NCBI GenBank assembly: GCA_046328115.1
Contig: JAXLXE010000001.1
Location: 2,914,001-2,978,000, forward strand
Length of the DNA stretch: 64,000 bases
Reading direction: 5' to 3'
From: JAXLXE01 sp046328115
GTDB taxonomy: Bacteria > Chloroflexota > UBA6077 > JACCZL01
Positions within the stretch are counted from its first letter, which is position 1. Each line of letters starts with the position of its first letter. A program made the position numbers and the translations under genes. Below the pieces are notes generated by a model that was not told the origin of the DNA, did no database searches, and saw only the letters and a program-made list of their open reading frames with translations. This document shows positions 33,207 through 41,521 of this stretch, piece after piece.

Positions 33207-36200
33207 ATGCTCTCTTCCCGCCCTCTGTTCCTCGGCGTGGCGCTCGCCGCCCTCCTGGCGCCCGGCCACCCGGCGGGGCTGCTCGGAGCGCCGCCGCTTC
33301 CCCTGTTGGGTCTGACCAGCCTGATCGTGCTGGTCGCCTGGGCCCTGACGCTTCGCGCCGTTCCGCCCTTCACGCGGCTGCTCGTGCCGTTGCTCGCGGC
33401 ACTCGCCCTCGTTCGGCTGGGACTCTGGGTCGCTGCCCCCGCGGCCGGTCTGCGCGCCGAATACCAGGCGCCAGACTCCAGCGGCCAGATAGAGCGGCCG
33501 TCGTTCACGGTCGCTCGGGTGGATCGAAGCCTGGATCTCGCCGGAGACCAATTCCCCCTGTTCTTTCTGAACGACGTCCGCCGATTCAACTTCTTCTCAG
33601 CCGCCGAGCCAAAGCGGGACCACCTCCCCTTCGCCGCTCGCTGGTCGGGGTACGCGCTGCTCCCCGCCGACGCCCGCGTCTTGCTGACCGCCAATGGACC
33701 CGCGCAGCTCACCATCGGCGCGCTATCCACCACCGTTGACGGAACTCGTCAGACCTCGGCAACGCTGTCCGGTTTCAGCCACCCCACGGCCGCGGTGCTG
33801 CCGATCGAGCTGAGCTACCGCCGTCCCGCCGAGCAGATGCCGCTGGTGAGGCTCGAGTACCAGGTTGGGACCGGCGAACGGATCGCCCTGGGCCAGGAGG
33901 ACCTGTCACCGGAGCCGATAGACCCGGCGCGGTTCAGGCTCTCCGCCAACCTCGCGCGGCTCGCGCACGGCGCGGACATCCTGGTGGTCACGCTGCTCGT
34001 CCTGGGTTTCCTCGGTAGTGTGTGGACCCAGAAATCTTCGTCTAGCGCATTGTCGGCCGAGCGTGCGCTCCTCGGCAGCTACGCGCTCCTGAGCGCGGGA
34101 CACGCGCTGGTGGAGCACGGTCACCTGATGGACCGCGCGCTGATCCTCTCCGGCGGGAACGACTGGCTGGCCTACGAGGGATTTGCCCGCGACGTGCTGG
34201 CCAGCGGTCCGTTGCTCACGGAAGGCAAGCCGCTTGGGCAAGGGCTCGCATTCTACTACCAGCCGCTCTACGTATACTGGCTGGCGTTGGTCCACGCCGC
34301 GCTCGGCGAAGGCCTGTTTGGCCCCCTGCTTGGGAACGCCTTGCTGGGCGTGGGCGCGTCGCTGCTGACCTACCTGGCCACGCGCGAGCTGTTCGGCCGT
34401 CCCTCCGCGGTGGCCGCGCTCGCCGTGATCACCGCCTGCCGCTACACCTTCTTCGCGCCCACCGCCGGACTGCTGCTCTCCGAGAACCTCCTCATCCTGC
34501 TGGTCCCGCTGCTCCTCTGGCTGCTGGCGCTGGCCGGCCGATCTGGCCGGAAGCTCCACTGCGCGCTGGCGGGCGCGGCCCTGGGGCTGGCCGGGCTGGC
34601 GCGCACCACGCCGCTGGCGATCCTCCCCTTTGCCTGCCTCATCCTCCGGTGGCTGTTCAGACGCCAGGGCCTCTCGCTTTGCCAGAACGCGGTTCGCGTG
34701 GGGCTCTTCGTGGCGATGTGCTTTCTCACGATTTCGCCGGCGACGGCCCGCAACCTGGTGGTCTCGGGCAAACCCGTATTGATCACCAGCAGCGCCGGCG
34801 CCAACCTCTGGGAGGCCCACCGACCCTCCGCGCGGGTGGACCTCTCGCGGATCGATCGCGACCCGCTGTACGAGCGCCTGGGACTGGACCGTCAGACCCG
34901 CGAGGTATTCGAGTTCATCCGCCAGGATCCGGCCGGCTACGCCGCCACGCTGGTCCCCATGTTCCTCTACGCCGTGGGCGTGGTGGGAGCGGTGAACGGC
35001 ACGTGGGATCTGCACTACGGCCTGGTCGCCATGTGGGCCGTCTATCTGCTGGCGGTGGCCATCGTACGCGAAGCCCGGGGGCCGCGCGCCCTCTTCGTCC
35101 ACGCCTTCGTGCTCACCCACCTGGGCTTCATGACCGTCATCTTCTCGCACCAGTACGGCTTCCGACTGGTGCTCCCCATGTACGCGGGCATGGCGCCGAT
35201 CGTCGGTGCGCTGGCCGGCGGGCTGGCGCGACTGGTCTCCTCGCAGCTACCCGCGCTGCCGCGCGCGATCGCTCCAGCGGCGCTGGCCGCCGGCGCGCTC
35301 TGGGTGGCAGTGGCGGTGCCGCTGTGGATCGCCCGCGATCCCTGGACGACCGAGCGGCGCGAGGCGCTCTACACCCTGAACGGCGACGCCGCGCGGGCAG
35401 CGCTCGCCGCCGCGCAGTCGCGCGCGGCAGAACAAGGCCTCGGGGTTTACTTCGCCGGCGAGGACAGCCGCTCTGACTCCATCGCCTACCTGCGCGGGCT
35501 GGCCTACCCGCGCCTCTCCTGGTTCGATGGGTCCCGCGGGCTGGTAGCTCCAGCGGAGGGAGCGAGCGCCCTGTACGTGCTGCCCGCGCCCCAGGACCGG
35601 GGCGACGCGGCGGCCGTGGCCCGCGCATGCCTGGGCTCTGCGCTCCGACCCGTGGAGACCGTCCTGCCCGGGCCGCCCGTGGAGGCCGCGACGGTGGAGC
35701 GCGCGACGATAGACTGCCTCAAGCCGGCCGCGTCGCTCGGGGCGCCGTTCGAGGGGACCGCGAAAATAGACGGCTACACCGCGCCGGCGACCGTTGAGGC
35801 CGGGCGCGCTATCAACCTCACCATGGTCTGGACAGTCACCGCCAGGCCCCCCGCCCGCGCCAGACCCCTCGCCCGACTGGTGGATTCCCGCGGCCGCCGC
35901 TGGGGCCAGGCTGAGGTCAACGCCTACCCCAGCTCATCCTGGCGCGCTGGGGAGACCGTGATGGGGAGCACGCAGATCGAGGTGGATCCCACGGCGCCGC
36001 CGGGCACCTACGGCCTGGAGCTGGGATTCACCGCCGGCGCGGGATTGGCCCGCCTGGCAGAGGATGGCCCGTGGGGCGCTCGGGGTGCCACGTTTGCCCG
36101 CACGGGCACGATCCGCCTGGTGAGCCGATCGCAGCCGCTGAACCCCGAGCAGCTTCCCATCTCGATCAGGTCCACCGCCGAGATGGCAGGCGTGAGGCTG

Positions 36201-36962
36201 CTGGGCGCCGCCGCCGACCGCGAGAGCCCGCGTCCAGGCGAGCGCGTACGGCTAAGCCTGTTCTGGCAGAGCGCATCCGGGGGCCGCCCTGACCTGGAGG
36301 TGGTGCTGGCCCTGCGCGACGCGGCCGGCGCCGTCTTGCGCGAGTGGCGGGGCCGCCCGGTGGACGGCGCCTATCCCACCCCCGAATGGAAGCCGGGCGA
36401 GCTGGTGCGCGACACCTGGGACCTGGTGATCCCGCCCCTGCCCGGCGCGGCTGAGCTGGCCGTGGGGCTGGCGCCGCCCGGCGCGCCCAGCACCCAGCTC
36501 ACCCGCCTGCTGGCACTGAGCTCCGAACCGATCACGCGCCGCTCCACCCCGCCCGCCGCGCGGGCTCCCCTTGCTGCCTCGTTCGGCGACCGCCTGGGAC
36601 TGGTGGGGTTCGACCCACCCCCGCGCCGCGTCCGGCTGGGCGCGACGATCGAGACGCGCCTGGTCTGGCGCGCACTCGTGGACGGTACGGACAGCTACAC
36701 CATCTCGGTCCAGGTGATCGACTCCGAGGACAGGGTCGTGGCGCAGCACGACGCCGAGCCATCGAACGGGCGCCGACCCACGGCCGGCTGGCTGGCCGGC
36801 GAGTACGTGGATGACGGGCACCAGCTTCGGATCCCGCGTGAGATCCCGCGGGGCCGCTACTCGCTGGCGGTGGTGGTCTACCGACCGGAGGACGGGCAGC
36901 GACTGGTCACGACTGATGGCGCCGATCGGCTCACGCTGCCGGCGGAGCTCGTGATCGAGTGA
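33207..36962 (+). CDS. Giant GT-C (GT39/PMT-like) membrane glycosyltransferase with PA14-like insert and three C-terminal beta domains
   Basis: 1251 residues. Two or three membrane helices (1-80) are followed by an extracytoplasmic PA14-like beta domain (about 80-240) containing FPLFFLNDVRRFNFF, then a membrane core with about ten helices (to about 720). The loop GNDWLAYEGFARDVLASGPL recalls the acidic first loop of lipid-linked sugar GTs. The final 400 residues hold three tandem beta-sandwich units of about 115 residues, with PSSSWRAGE, PTPEWKPGELV and PTAGWLAGEYV in equivalent places. It probably moves a sugar from a lipid carrier outside the membrane. A second homologue overlaps its stop by 4 bases. 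Acceptor unknown. Confidence 0.82.
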   Translation: MLSSRPLFLGVALAALLAPGHPAGLLGAPPLPLLGLTSLIVLVAWALTLRAVPPFTRLLVPLLAALALVRLGLWVAAPAAGLRAEYQAPDSSGQIERPSFTVARVDRSLDLAGDQFPLFFLNDVRRFNFFSAAEPKRDHLPFAARWSGYALLPADARVLLTANGPAQLTIGALSTTVDGTRQTSATLSGFSHPTAAVLPIELSYRRPAEQMPLVRLEYQVGTGERIALGQEDLSPEPIDPARFRLSANLARLAHGADILVVTLLVLGFLGSVWTQKSSSSALSAERALLGSYALLSAGHALVEHGHLMDRALILSGGNDWLAYEGFARDVLASGPLLTEGKPLGQGLAFYYQPLYVYWLALVHAALGEGLFGPLLGNALLGVGASLLTYLATRELFGRPSAVAALAVITACRYTFFAPTAGLLLSENLLILLVPLLLWLLALAGRSGRKLHCALAGAALGLAGLARTTPLAILPFACLILRWLFRRQGLSLCQNAVRVGLFVAMCFLTISPATARNLVVSGKPVLITSSAGANLWEAHRPSARVDLSRIDRDPLYERLGLDRQTREVFEFIRQDPAGYAATLVPMFLYAVGVVGAVNGTWDLHYGLVAMWAVYLLAVAIVREARGPRALFVHAFVLTHLGFMTVIFSHQYGFRLVLPMYAGMAPIVGALAGGLARLVSSQLPALPRAIAPAALAAGALWVAVAVPLWIARDPWTTERREALYTLNGDAARAALAAAQSRAAEQGLGVYFAGEDSRSDSIAYLRGLAYPRLSWFDGSRGLVAPAEGASALYVLPAPQDRGDAAAVARACLGSALRPVETVLPGPPVEAATVERATIDCLKPAASLGAPFEGTAKIDGYTAPATVEAGRAINLTMVWTVTARPPARARPLARLVDSRGRRWGQAEVNAYPSSSWRAGETVMGSTQIEVDPTAPPGTYGLELGFTAGAGLARLAEDGPWGARGATFARTGTIRLVSRSQPLNPEQLPISIRSTAEMAGVRLLGAAADRESPRPGERVRLSLFWQSASGGRPDLEVVLALRDAAGAVLREWRGRPVDGAYPTPEWKPGELVRDTWDLVIPPLPGAAELAVGLAPPGAPSTQLTRLLALSSEPITRRSTPPAARAPLAASFGDRLGLVGFDPPPRRVRLGATIETRLVWRALVDGTDSYTISVQVIDSEDRVVAQHDAEPSNGRRPTAGWLAGEYVDDGHQLRIPREIPRGRYSLAVVVYRPEDGQRLVTTDGADRLTLPAELVIE

Positions 36963-39028
36963 GCCGCCTCGTCGTCCTCGGCCTGCTCTACCTGGTGGTG
37001 CCCAGCCACGGCCTCGGATGGCTGGGGGGTCTGCCGCTGGACCCGCCGGGTTTGGCGACGTTCGTAGCCATCGGCATCGCGTCGTTCGCGCTGGCGGGCA
37101 CCGCGCTCCCCCAGCGGCCGGCGTACGTGCTGCAAGCGCTGTTGGTCCTGGAGATCGTCTTTCGGGTTGGGCTGTCGCAGATCGGTCTCACGTACGGCCT
37201 GCCCGGGTGGTACTTCGCCAACGGCCGCTTCCAGGCGCCGCACGAGCGATCGACCGACTTCCCCCGAGCGGAGTACACCCGCCGCGACGGGCTGCTGCGC
37301 TTCGGCGGGGACGAGATGCCCGTCTACTTCCTCAACGATGTGGTGCGCTTCAACCTGACGGGCGCGGAGGCCGACCGGCGGCGGACGCTGCCCTACTCCA
37401 TCCGCTGGGACGGCTGGCTCCAGGTGCCTCAGCCCGGCCGCTACACGCTCTGGCTCACCGCCTCCGGCCCGGCCACGCTCGGCCTGGACGGCCGCCAGGT
37501 GGCAGCGGTGGACGCCGACGGACGCGACACCCGCGCGTACGCCGCGGAGCTCACGGCGGGGTCGCACCCGCTCCAGATCACCTACGCGCGCCGGCCCCAG
37601 CGCTCGCCGGACGTGCGGGTGGAGTGGGATCTGGGCGGCCGCCGCCAGAGCCTGGCCGTGCCGTACCTGGTGTCCCAGCCGGCCGACCCCGACGCCTGGC
37701 AGCGAGATCAGACCCTGGGGCTCCTGGCGCGGGGCACGGACCTGGCCTTCGGGGCGACGCTCGCGATCTGGCTGCTGCTGGCCATCCGCCAGCGGGCACT
37801 GACCGTGTGGCGGGCGGAGGGGCCCGCGCGCTGGAGGCTGCTGGAGCAGCCGCTGCTAGGCGTGTGGCTGGGCGGGATCTACCTACACGCGGCGATACCC
37901 CTGCTCGACGAAGCGCACAAGATGCTGCTGCTGGGCGGCGGCCAGGACTGGCTGACGCACGAATCGTTCGCGCGCGACATCCTGCTCAACGGGCCGCTGA
38001 TGACGCTGGGCAAGCCGCTGGGCGAAGGCCGCACCTTCTACGCCCAGCCGTTCTACCCGTACGCCCTGGCCGCCATGCACTGGCTCACCGGCGAGGACCT
38101 GTACGGCACCACGCTGCTCCAACTGTTCGGGCTGGGCGTCGCCGGGGTGCTGCTCTACTACCTGGCGAAGCGCCTGTTCGGCTGGCCCACGGCCGTGACC
38201 ACGCTGGTGATCTTCGCCGGCCTGCGCCACTCGCAGCTCGACTGGGTGTCCCGAAAGCTCCTGTCCGAGGCGGTGTACTTCGTCGTCCTGCCGGCCACTC
38301 TGCTGGCCCTGGTCCTGCTGATAGACCGCCGCCGGCGGCGCGACGCCGCCCTGGCCGGCCTGCTCATGGGTCTGGCCATCGTCACCCGCGGTCCCACCCT
38401 GCTGTACCTGGCGCTGGCCACGGTCATCGTCTGGCGCGCGCTGGCGGGAGCCGCGCGACGGACGGCGCTCACGGGGCTGTTCCTCGCCGCGACGTTCAGC
38501 ATGGTCCTGCTGGTCCCTCTGCGCAACCAGATCGTGGCCGGGCAACCGTCCCTGGTGGCCTCCAGCGGCGGCGTCAACCTGGAGAAGCACCACCGCCCCA
38601 CGTCCGTCGTGCGGACGGGCGAGGCCACCCGCCGCTGGTACGCGCCGTACGTCCAGGACATCCCCACCCGCGAGGTGCTGGAGTTCATCATCCAGGACCC
38701 GCTGGGCTACGCCGCCACCTACCCGCCGCTGGCGGCCTACGTACTGGGCTACGGCGCGGCGATCGACGAGAGTCAGATCACCTGGTGGCCAGACCTGGTG
38801 GCGCTGAACCTGCTCTACCTGGCCGCCATCATCACGCTGCCCGCCGCCCGCACTAGCCGCGCCCTGCTGCTGCACGCCTTCATCCTGGTCCACTTCGTCA
38901 CCATGGTCGTGTTCACCCCTTACGACTACGACAACCGCCTGGTGCTGCCGATGTACCTGCCAATCGCGGTGTTCGCCGCACACGCGGTGACCCGCGCCGC
39001 GGGAAACGTGACGCCATACCGCGGGTGA
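36959..39028 (+). CDS. Second GT-C membrane glycosyltransferase with PA14-like insert (paralogue)
   Basis: 689 residues. Same plan as the preceding gene without its C-terminal beta units: helices, a PA14-like domain at about 80-235 with MPVYFLNDVVRFNL and IRWDGWLQVPQPGRYTLWLT, then GGQDWLTHESFARDILLNGPLM in the same place as the partner's loop, and further helices with ASSGGVNLEKHHRP. The GTG start overlaps the upstream TGA (GTGA), so the two are co-translated. Duplication with divergence suggests two sugar donors or a heteromeric enzyme. The protein ends immediately before the accessory island. Confidence 0.85.
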   Translation: MSRLVVLGLLYLVVPSHGLGWLGGLPLDPPGLATFVAIGIASFALAGTALPQRPAYVLQALLVLEIVFRVGLSQIGLTYGLPGWYFANGRFQAPHERSTDFPRAEYTRRDGLLRFGGDEMPVYFLNDVVRFNLTGAEADRRRTLPYSIRWDGWLQVPQPGRYTLWLTASGPATLGLDGRQVAAVDADGRDTRAYAAELTAGSHPLQITYARRPQRSPDVRVEWDLGGRRQSLAVPYLVSQPADPDAWQRDQTLGLLARGTDLAFGATLAIWLLLAIRQRALTVWRAEGPARWRLLEQPLLGVWLGGIYLHAAIPLLDEAHKMLLLGGGQDWLTHESFARDILLNGPLMTLGKPLGEGRTFYAQPFYPYALAAMHWLTGEDLYGTTLLQLFGLGVAGVLLYYLAKRLFGWPTAVTTLVIFAGLRHSQLDWVSRKLLSEAVYFVVLPATLLALVLLIDRRRRRDAALAGLLMGLAIVTRGPTLLYLALATVIVWRALAGAARRTALTGLFLAATFSMVLLVPLRNQIVAGQPSLVASSGGVNLEKHHRPTSVVRTGEATRRWYAPYVQDIPTREVLEFIIQDPLGYAATYPPLAAYVLGYGAAIDESQITWWPDLVALNLLYLAAIITLPAARTSRALLLHAFILVHFVTMVVFTPYDYDNRLVLPMYLPIAVFAAHAVTRAAGNVTPYRG

Positions 39029-39104
39029 GACGAACGCGGCGCTGGCTCAGTGTTCGATACCCAACGCATCGTTGCCTGTTAGATGTGCATGGATGGTGAC
39101 ACCA

Positions 39105-39320
39105 CGCGCGCGCGGTAGACCGCCGAACGCTTGCACTCCGCCACAGGCTCCGCTTGAGCGATCCCGGCGATCTCGGGCAGACCCCCACGTAGCGCGGGTG
39201 CTCGTCGCCCGCTTCCACAACCTCGGGCGCCACGACCTCCCTGGGCATGCTCCCCGCCGCGTCTATCGCATCGCGCGCCCGCTACCAGTCGGCACCGGCC
39301 ATCCAGCCCACCATCGCCCG
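39105..39320. repeat. Imperfect long direct repeat, copy A
   Basis: About 80% similar by eye to a stretch 413 bases further on (39518-39755), with the offset unchanged across at least 150 bases. Read on the minus strand both copies encode similar phrases (MPREVVAPEVVEAGDEH here, MPGEVAAPGVVEEGDKH in copy B, then RYVGVC in both), but most differences change amino acids and there is no complete gene. I take them as decayed duplicated sequence of unknown origin. Confidence 0.6.
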
Positions 39321-39517
39321 CACCGTTTCACCACTCGCTAACGGATCATCCGCCAACCCATGCGCAACGCTCTCCTGGCGAGAGCTCCCCGCGGTGGGCG
39401 GGTGACTCTCACATCCGCTTCCCCGGCCGTTCAGAACCAGCCGCGCCAGGCCGCCTCCAGCCGGCGGCGCATCCCGAGGCACGAGGCGCCCGTCCTCGCG
39501 AACGCGGGGAAGCTAGC

Positions 39518-39755
39518 CATGGGCGCGGCGGACCGCCGAACATCTGCGATCCGCTACACGTTCTGCTCCAGCGATCCCGGCCATCTCGCACAGACCCCCA
39601 CGTAGCGCACGTGCTTGTCGCCCTCTTCCACAACCCCCGGCGCCGCGACCTCGCCGGGCATGCTCATCGCGCCGTCTATCGCATCGCGGGCCTGCTTGCA
39701 CTCCGGGCTAACGACAAGGTCGGCCACCCAGCCCGCCACCAACCGACACCGCTCA
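39518..39755. repeat. Imperfect long direct repeat, copy B
   Basis: Second copy of the repeat described at 39105-39320, at a 413-base offset. Shared landmarks include GACCGCCGAA (39118 and 39531), CAGACCCCCACGTAGCGC (39178 and 39591) and GTCTATCGCATCGCG (39261 and 39674). Confidence 0.6.
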
Positions 39756-39767
39756 AACCGGCATGTC

Positions 39768-39787
39768 GTCCCTGCGGACGCAGGGAC
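39768..39787. repeat. REP-like palindromic hairpin
   Basis: GTCCCTGCG and CGCAGGGAC form a perfect 9-bp stem around a 2-base loop. Palindromes of the GTCCC...GGGAC type are common intergenic repeats in many bacteria and are often mistranslated as VPASAGTT, which the minus strand spells here. Only one copy is in the window. Confidence 0.5.
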
Positions 39788-39857
39788 CCATCGCCAGCGC
39801 CCGGTCACGTAGATCAGCTCACGCGTCAGCTCACACGCATCCGATCGAATTGGGAGC

Positions 39858-40188
39858 TCAAACGATGAAGTGAGGTGGCTGCCGCCGGCACGAATGGCCC
39901 TGGTGACCACGCCAGGGCCCGCGCTTGCGGCGCGCGGCGCTCCGCGCGGTTGGGCTTGAAGCCGCGGACGCTGGCTCCAGTGGAGCCCTGAGCGGAAGTT
40001 GGGAGGCTAAGGATGTTGAGAGTGGCGGGCGGACGGGTGAGCTCGTCGATCTTGGCCTCGCGCTCAGCGACGCGAGCGGTGTGTCGTACGGCAACTGCCT
40101 CGAGCCTGGCGATGGTCTCGGGCTGGGCAAGGATGATATCGACGAGCTGCTCTTTGGGCAGCGCGAGCAGTGCGGCGCGGTCATCCAT
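39858..40188 (-). pseudogene. Remnant of an IS66-family transposase N-terminus
   Basis: One minus-strand frame starts MDDRAALLALPKEQLVDIIL with a short helical segment and reaches GFKPNRAERRA; a second frame continues with RRKRGPWRGHQGHSCRR. Together these resemble the opening of IS66 transposases (coiled coil, then KxNRAERR...KRGPRRGH). The needed frame change, and the stop shortly after, show that the copy is broken and truncated. No DDE catalytic domain follows. It marks past transposition at the edge of the island. Confidence 0.55.
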
Positions 40189-40230
40189 GCTGCCAGCGTA
40201 GCGAATCAGGTCGTCGAGCGGAGCACTTCC

Positions 40231-40326
40231 GTCAAGTTCCTGTCACCGCTGTGACCCTGCCCGGACGCGGGTACATGAGATTTACCCGTCAAGCTCATGT
40301 CATTTCTGTCACACCATCCGGACACG
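40231..40326. repeat. Pair of 39-base imperfect repeats, 57 bases apart
   Basis: The stretches 40231-40269 and 40288-40326 both begin GTCAAG and share TGTCA, CTGT and CCGGAC at the same spacing; 28 of 39 positions agree. They lie just upstream of the transposase remnant on its strand and could be binding sites or element ends. Too short and diverged to name. Confidence 0.35.
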
Positions 40327-40529
40327 AAGCGGTAAGCAGCTACCGGAACTGCGAGCCTCGCTCAGCATGCACTCCGGCGCGACGTCGCCTGCCCGAAGGC
40401 TTCGGGATCAGACCATCACGGGACACACTTCTGTGTGGCTTCGCTCTCGCCGGCAGCAGATCCCGTCGGTCGGACGTCGGGACAACATTGTCGCGCCCAC
40501 CGCATTCGGTTGGGCGCTGACCAACAAAG

Positions 40530-41468
40530 CTACGCCAGATTATCCTGGATAGAACCGACGTTAGCCTCTATCTCCCCGAGCCTTCCAAGCAGTGACCGAA
40601 CGCGCTCCGGATCCAGATTGAGGCCGCTTTCCTGAACCACCACCCTCAGACGGGCCAGTATGCGCCCTATCAACAAGCACTCAATCCGCGCAAGTTCGAG
40701 GATGTCGACACGCGCCAGACTTGCGCGCGCCGAACGCGCGCCCAGAGCCTTGACACGAGGCACCACAAATAGCGCTGCTTCATAAAGTTCTACACTCTGT
40801 TCGAAGTCGTAAGGCTGACCCGGCTCACCCAGCTCAGCCAGGCGTCGACGAAGCGCGGTCACAAACAGTTCGCATTGCTCCGCAAACAACGAGGCGCGTT
40901 GACGTTCGTCTGGAACACTCTGCTCTTCTGCTCCCATCGCCCGTCGATGCCTCGTCGTCGCTTCAGCTGGTGTCAACGCCCTCGCTTCACGCACAAGCCC
41001 GCCGTGTTGCCCAACTATGCCAACAACCTCGACAAATGCATTACGATCGACAAACAGGTCACGGGAATAGCCGTTCCTGTGCCAATGCTTCTGAAGACCG
41101 CTGAACTCGGCAGGTGTTAATCGTAGGAATCCAGGGGCTCCGTCATTTTGATTGAGCAGCGTCCGGTCTGCCAAATCTATGCGTAGACGGGCACGCGTGC
41201 GGAAATCCGAGAATTTTCGTAGATGTGCAATTGCTCGTTTTATCTCCTTCGCTGCTCGTCTACTGTTCTTCCTCCATGTACCAGTCATTGTCGGAAATTC
41301 ATGGAGCAAGTCATCGGCAATATATCTGTCTGCCAGTCTCAAGAGGTATGTGGCGGTGACTTCGAGTACCATGTAATATTCATCATCGGACTGTAGCTTA
41401 ATAAATTCATCTGGATTTGGCAAGTAAGTACTAAAGGCTATGCCATCATACTTAGCAACGTCACTCAT
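40530..41468 (-). CDS. Unknown helical protein, candidate partner (immunity) of the RHS tip
   Basis: 312 residues, no recognised family. Predicted mostly helical by its sequence: acidic start (MSDVAKYDGIAFSTYLPNPD), a basic middle (WRKNSRRAAKEIKRAIAHLR), and an amphipathic C-terminus (LLIGRILARLRVVVQESG). No signal peptide or membrane segment. Its DNA is visibly richer in A and T toward the start than the surrounding genes, suggesting transfer. It begins 53 bases after the RHS fragment on the same strand, the place where immunity genes for polymorphic toxins sit. At 312 residues it is longer than many immunity proteins, so the role is only inferred. Confidence 0.55.
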   Translation of the reverse strand: MSDVAKYDGIAFSTYLPNPDEFIKLQSDDEYYMVLEVTATYLLRLADRYIADDLLHEFPTMTGTWRKNSRRAAKEIKRAIAHLRKFSDFRTRARLRIDLADRTLLNQNDGAPGFLRLTPAEFSGLQKHWHRNGYSRDLFVDRNAFVEVVGIVGQHGGLVREARALTPAEATTRHRRAMGAEEQSVPDERQRASLFAEQCELFVTALRRRLAELGEPGQPYDFEQSVELYEAALFVVPRVKALGARSARASLARVDILELARIECLLIGRILARLRVVVQESGLNLDPERVRSLLGRLGEIEANVGSIQDNLA

Positions 41469-41521
41469 TTGTCAACTCGTGTAATTTGCGTAGGATAGAA
41501 TATGGCAAGATCTCTCGTGTG

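Noticed and set aside
33906..35150. 414-codon open frame opposite the first GT-C gene
   Set aside because: Gln/Arg/Glu-rich shadow frame without homology; typical of antisense frames in GC-rich genes.
37018..38856. 612-codon open frame overlapping the second GT-C gene on the same strand
   Set aside because: Its translation is Arg/Ala/Gly/Pro-rich with no domain; the membrane protein frame matches its paralogue instead.
39360..39605. Short plus-strand open frames in the island
   Set aside because: Composition is like random GC-rich sequence, and they cut across the duplicated repeats without matching each other.
40326..40345. GTAAGC near 40330 as a terminal inverted repeat of the IS66 remnant
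   Set aside because: Only six bases fit, and I saw no matching end on the other side.
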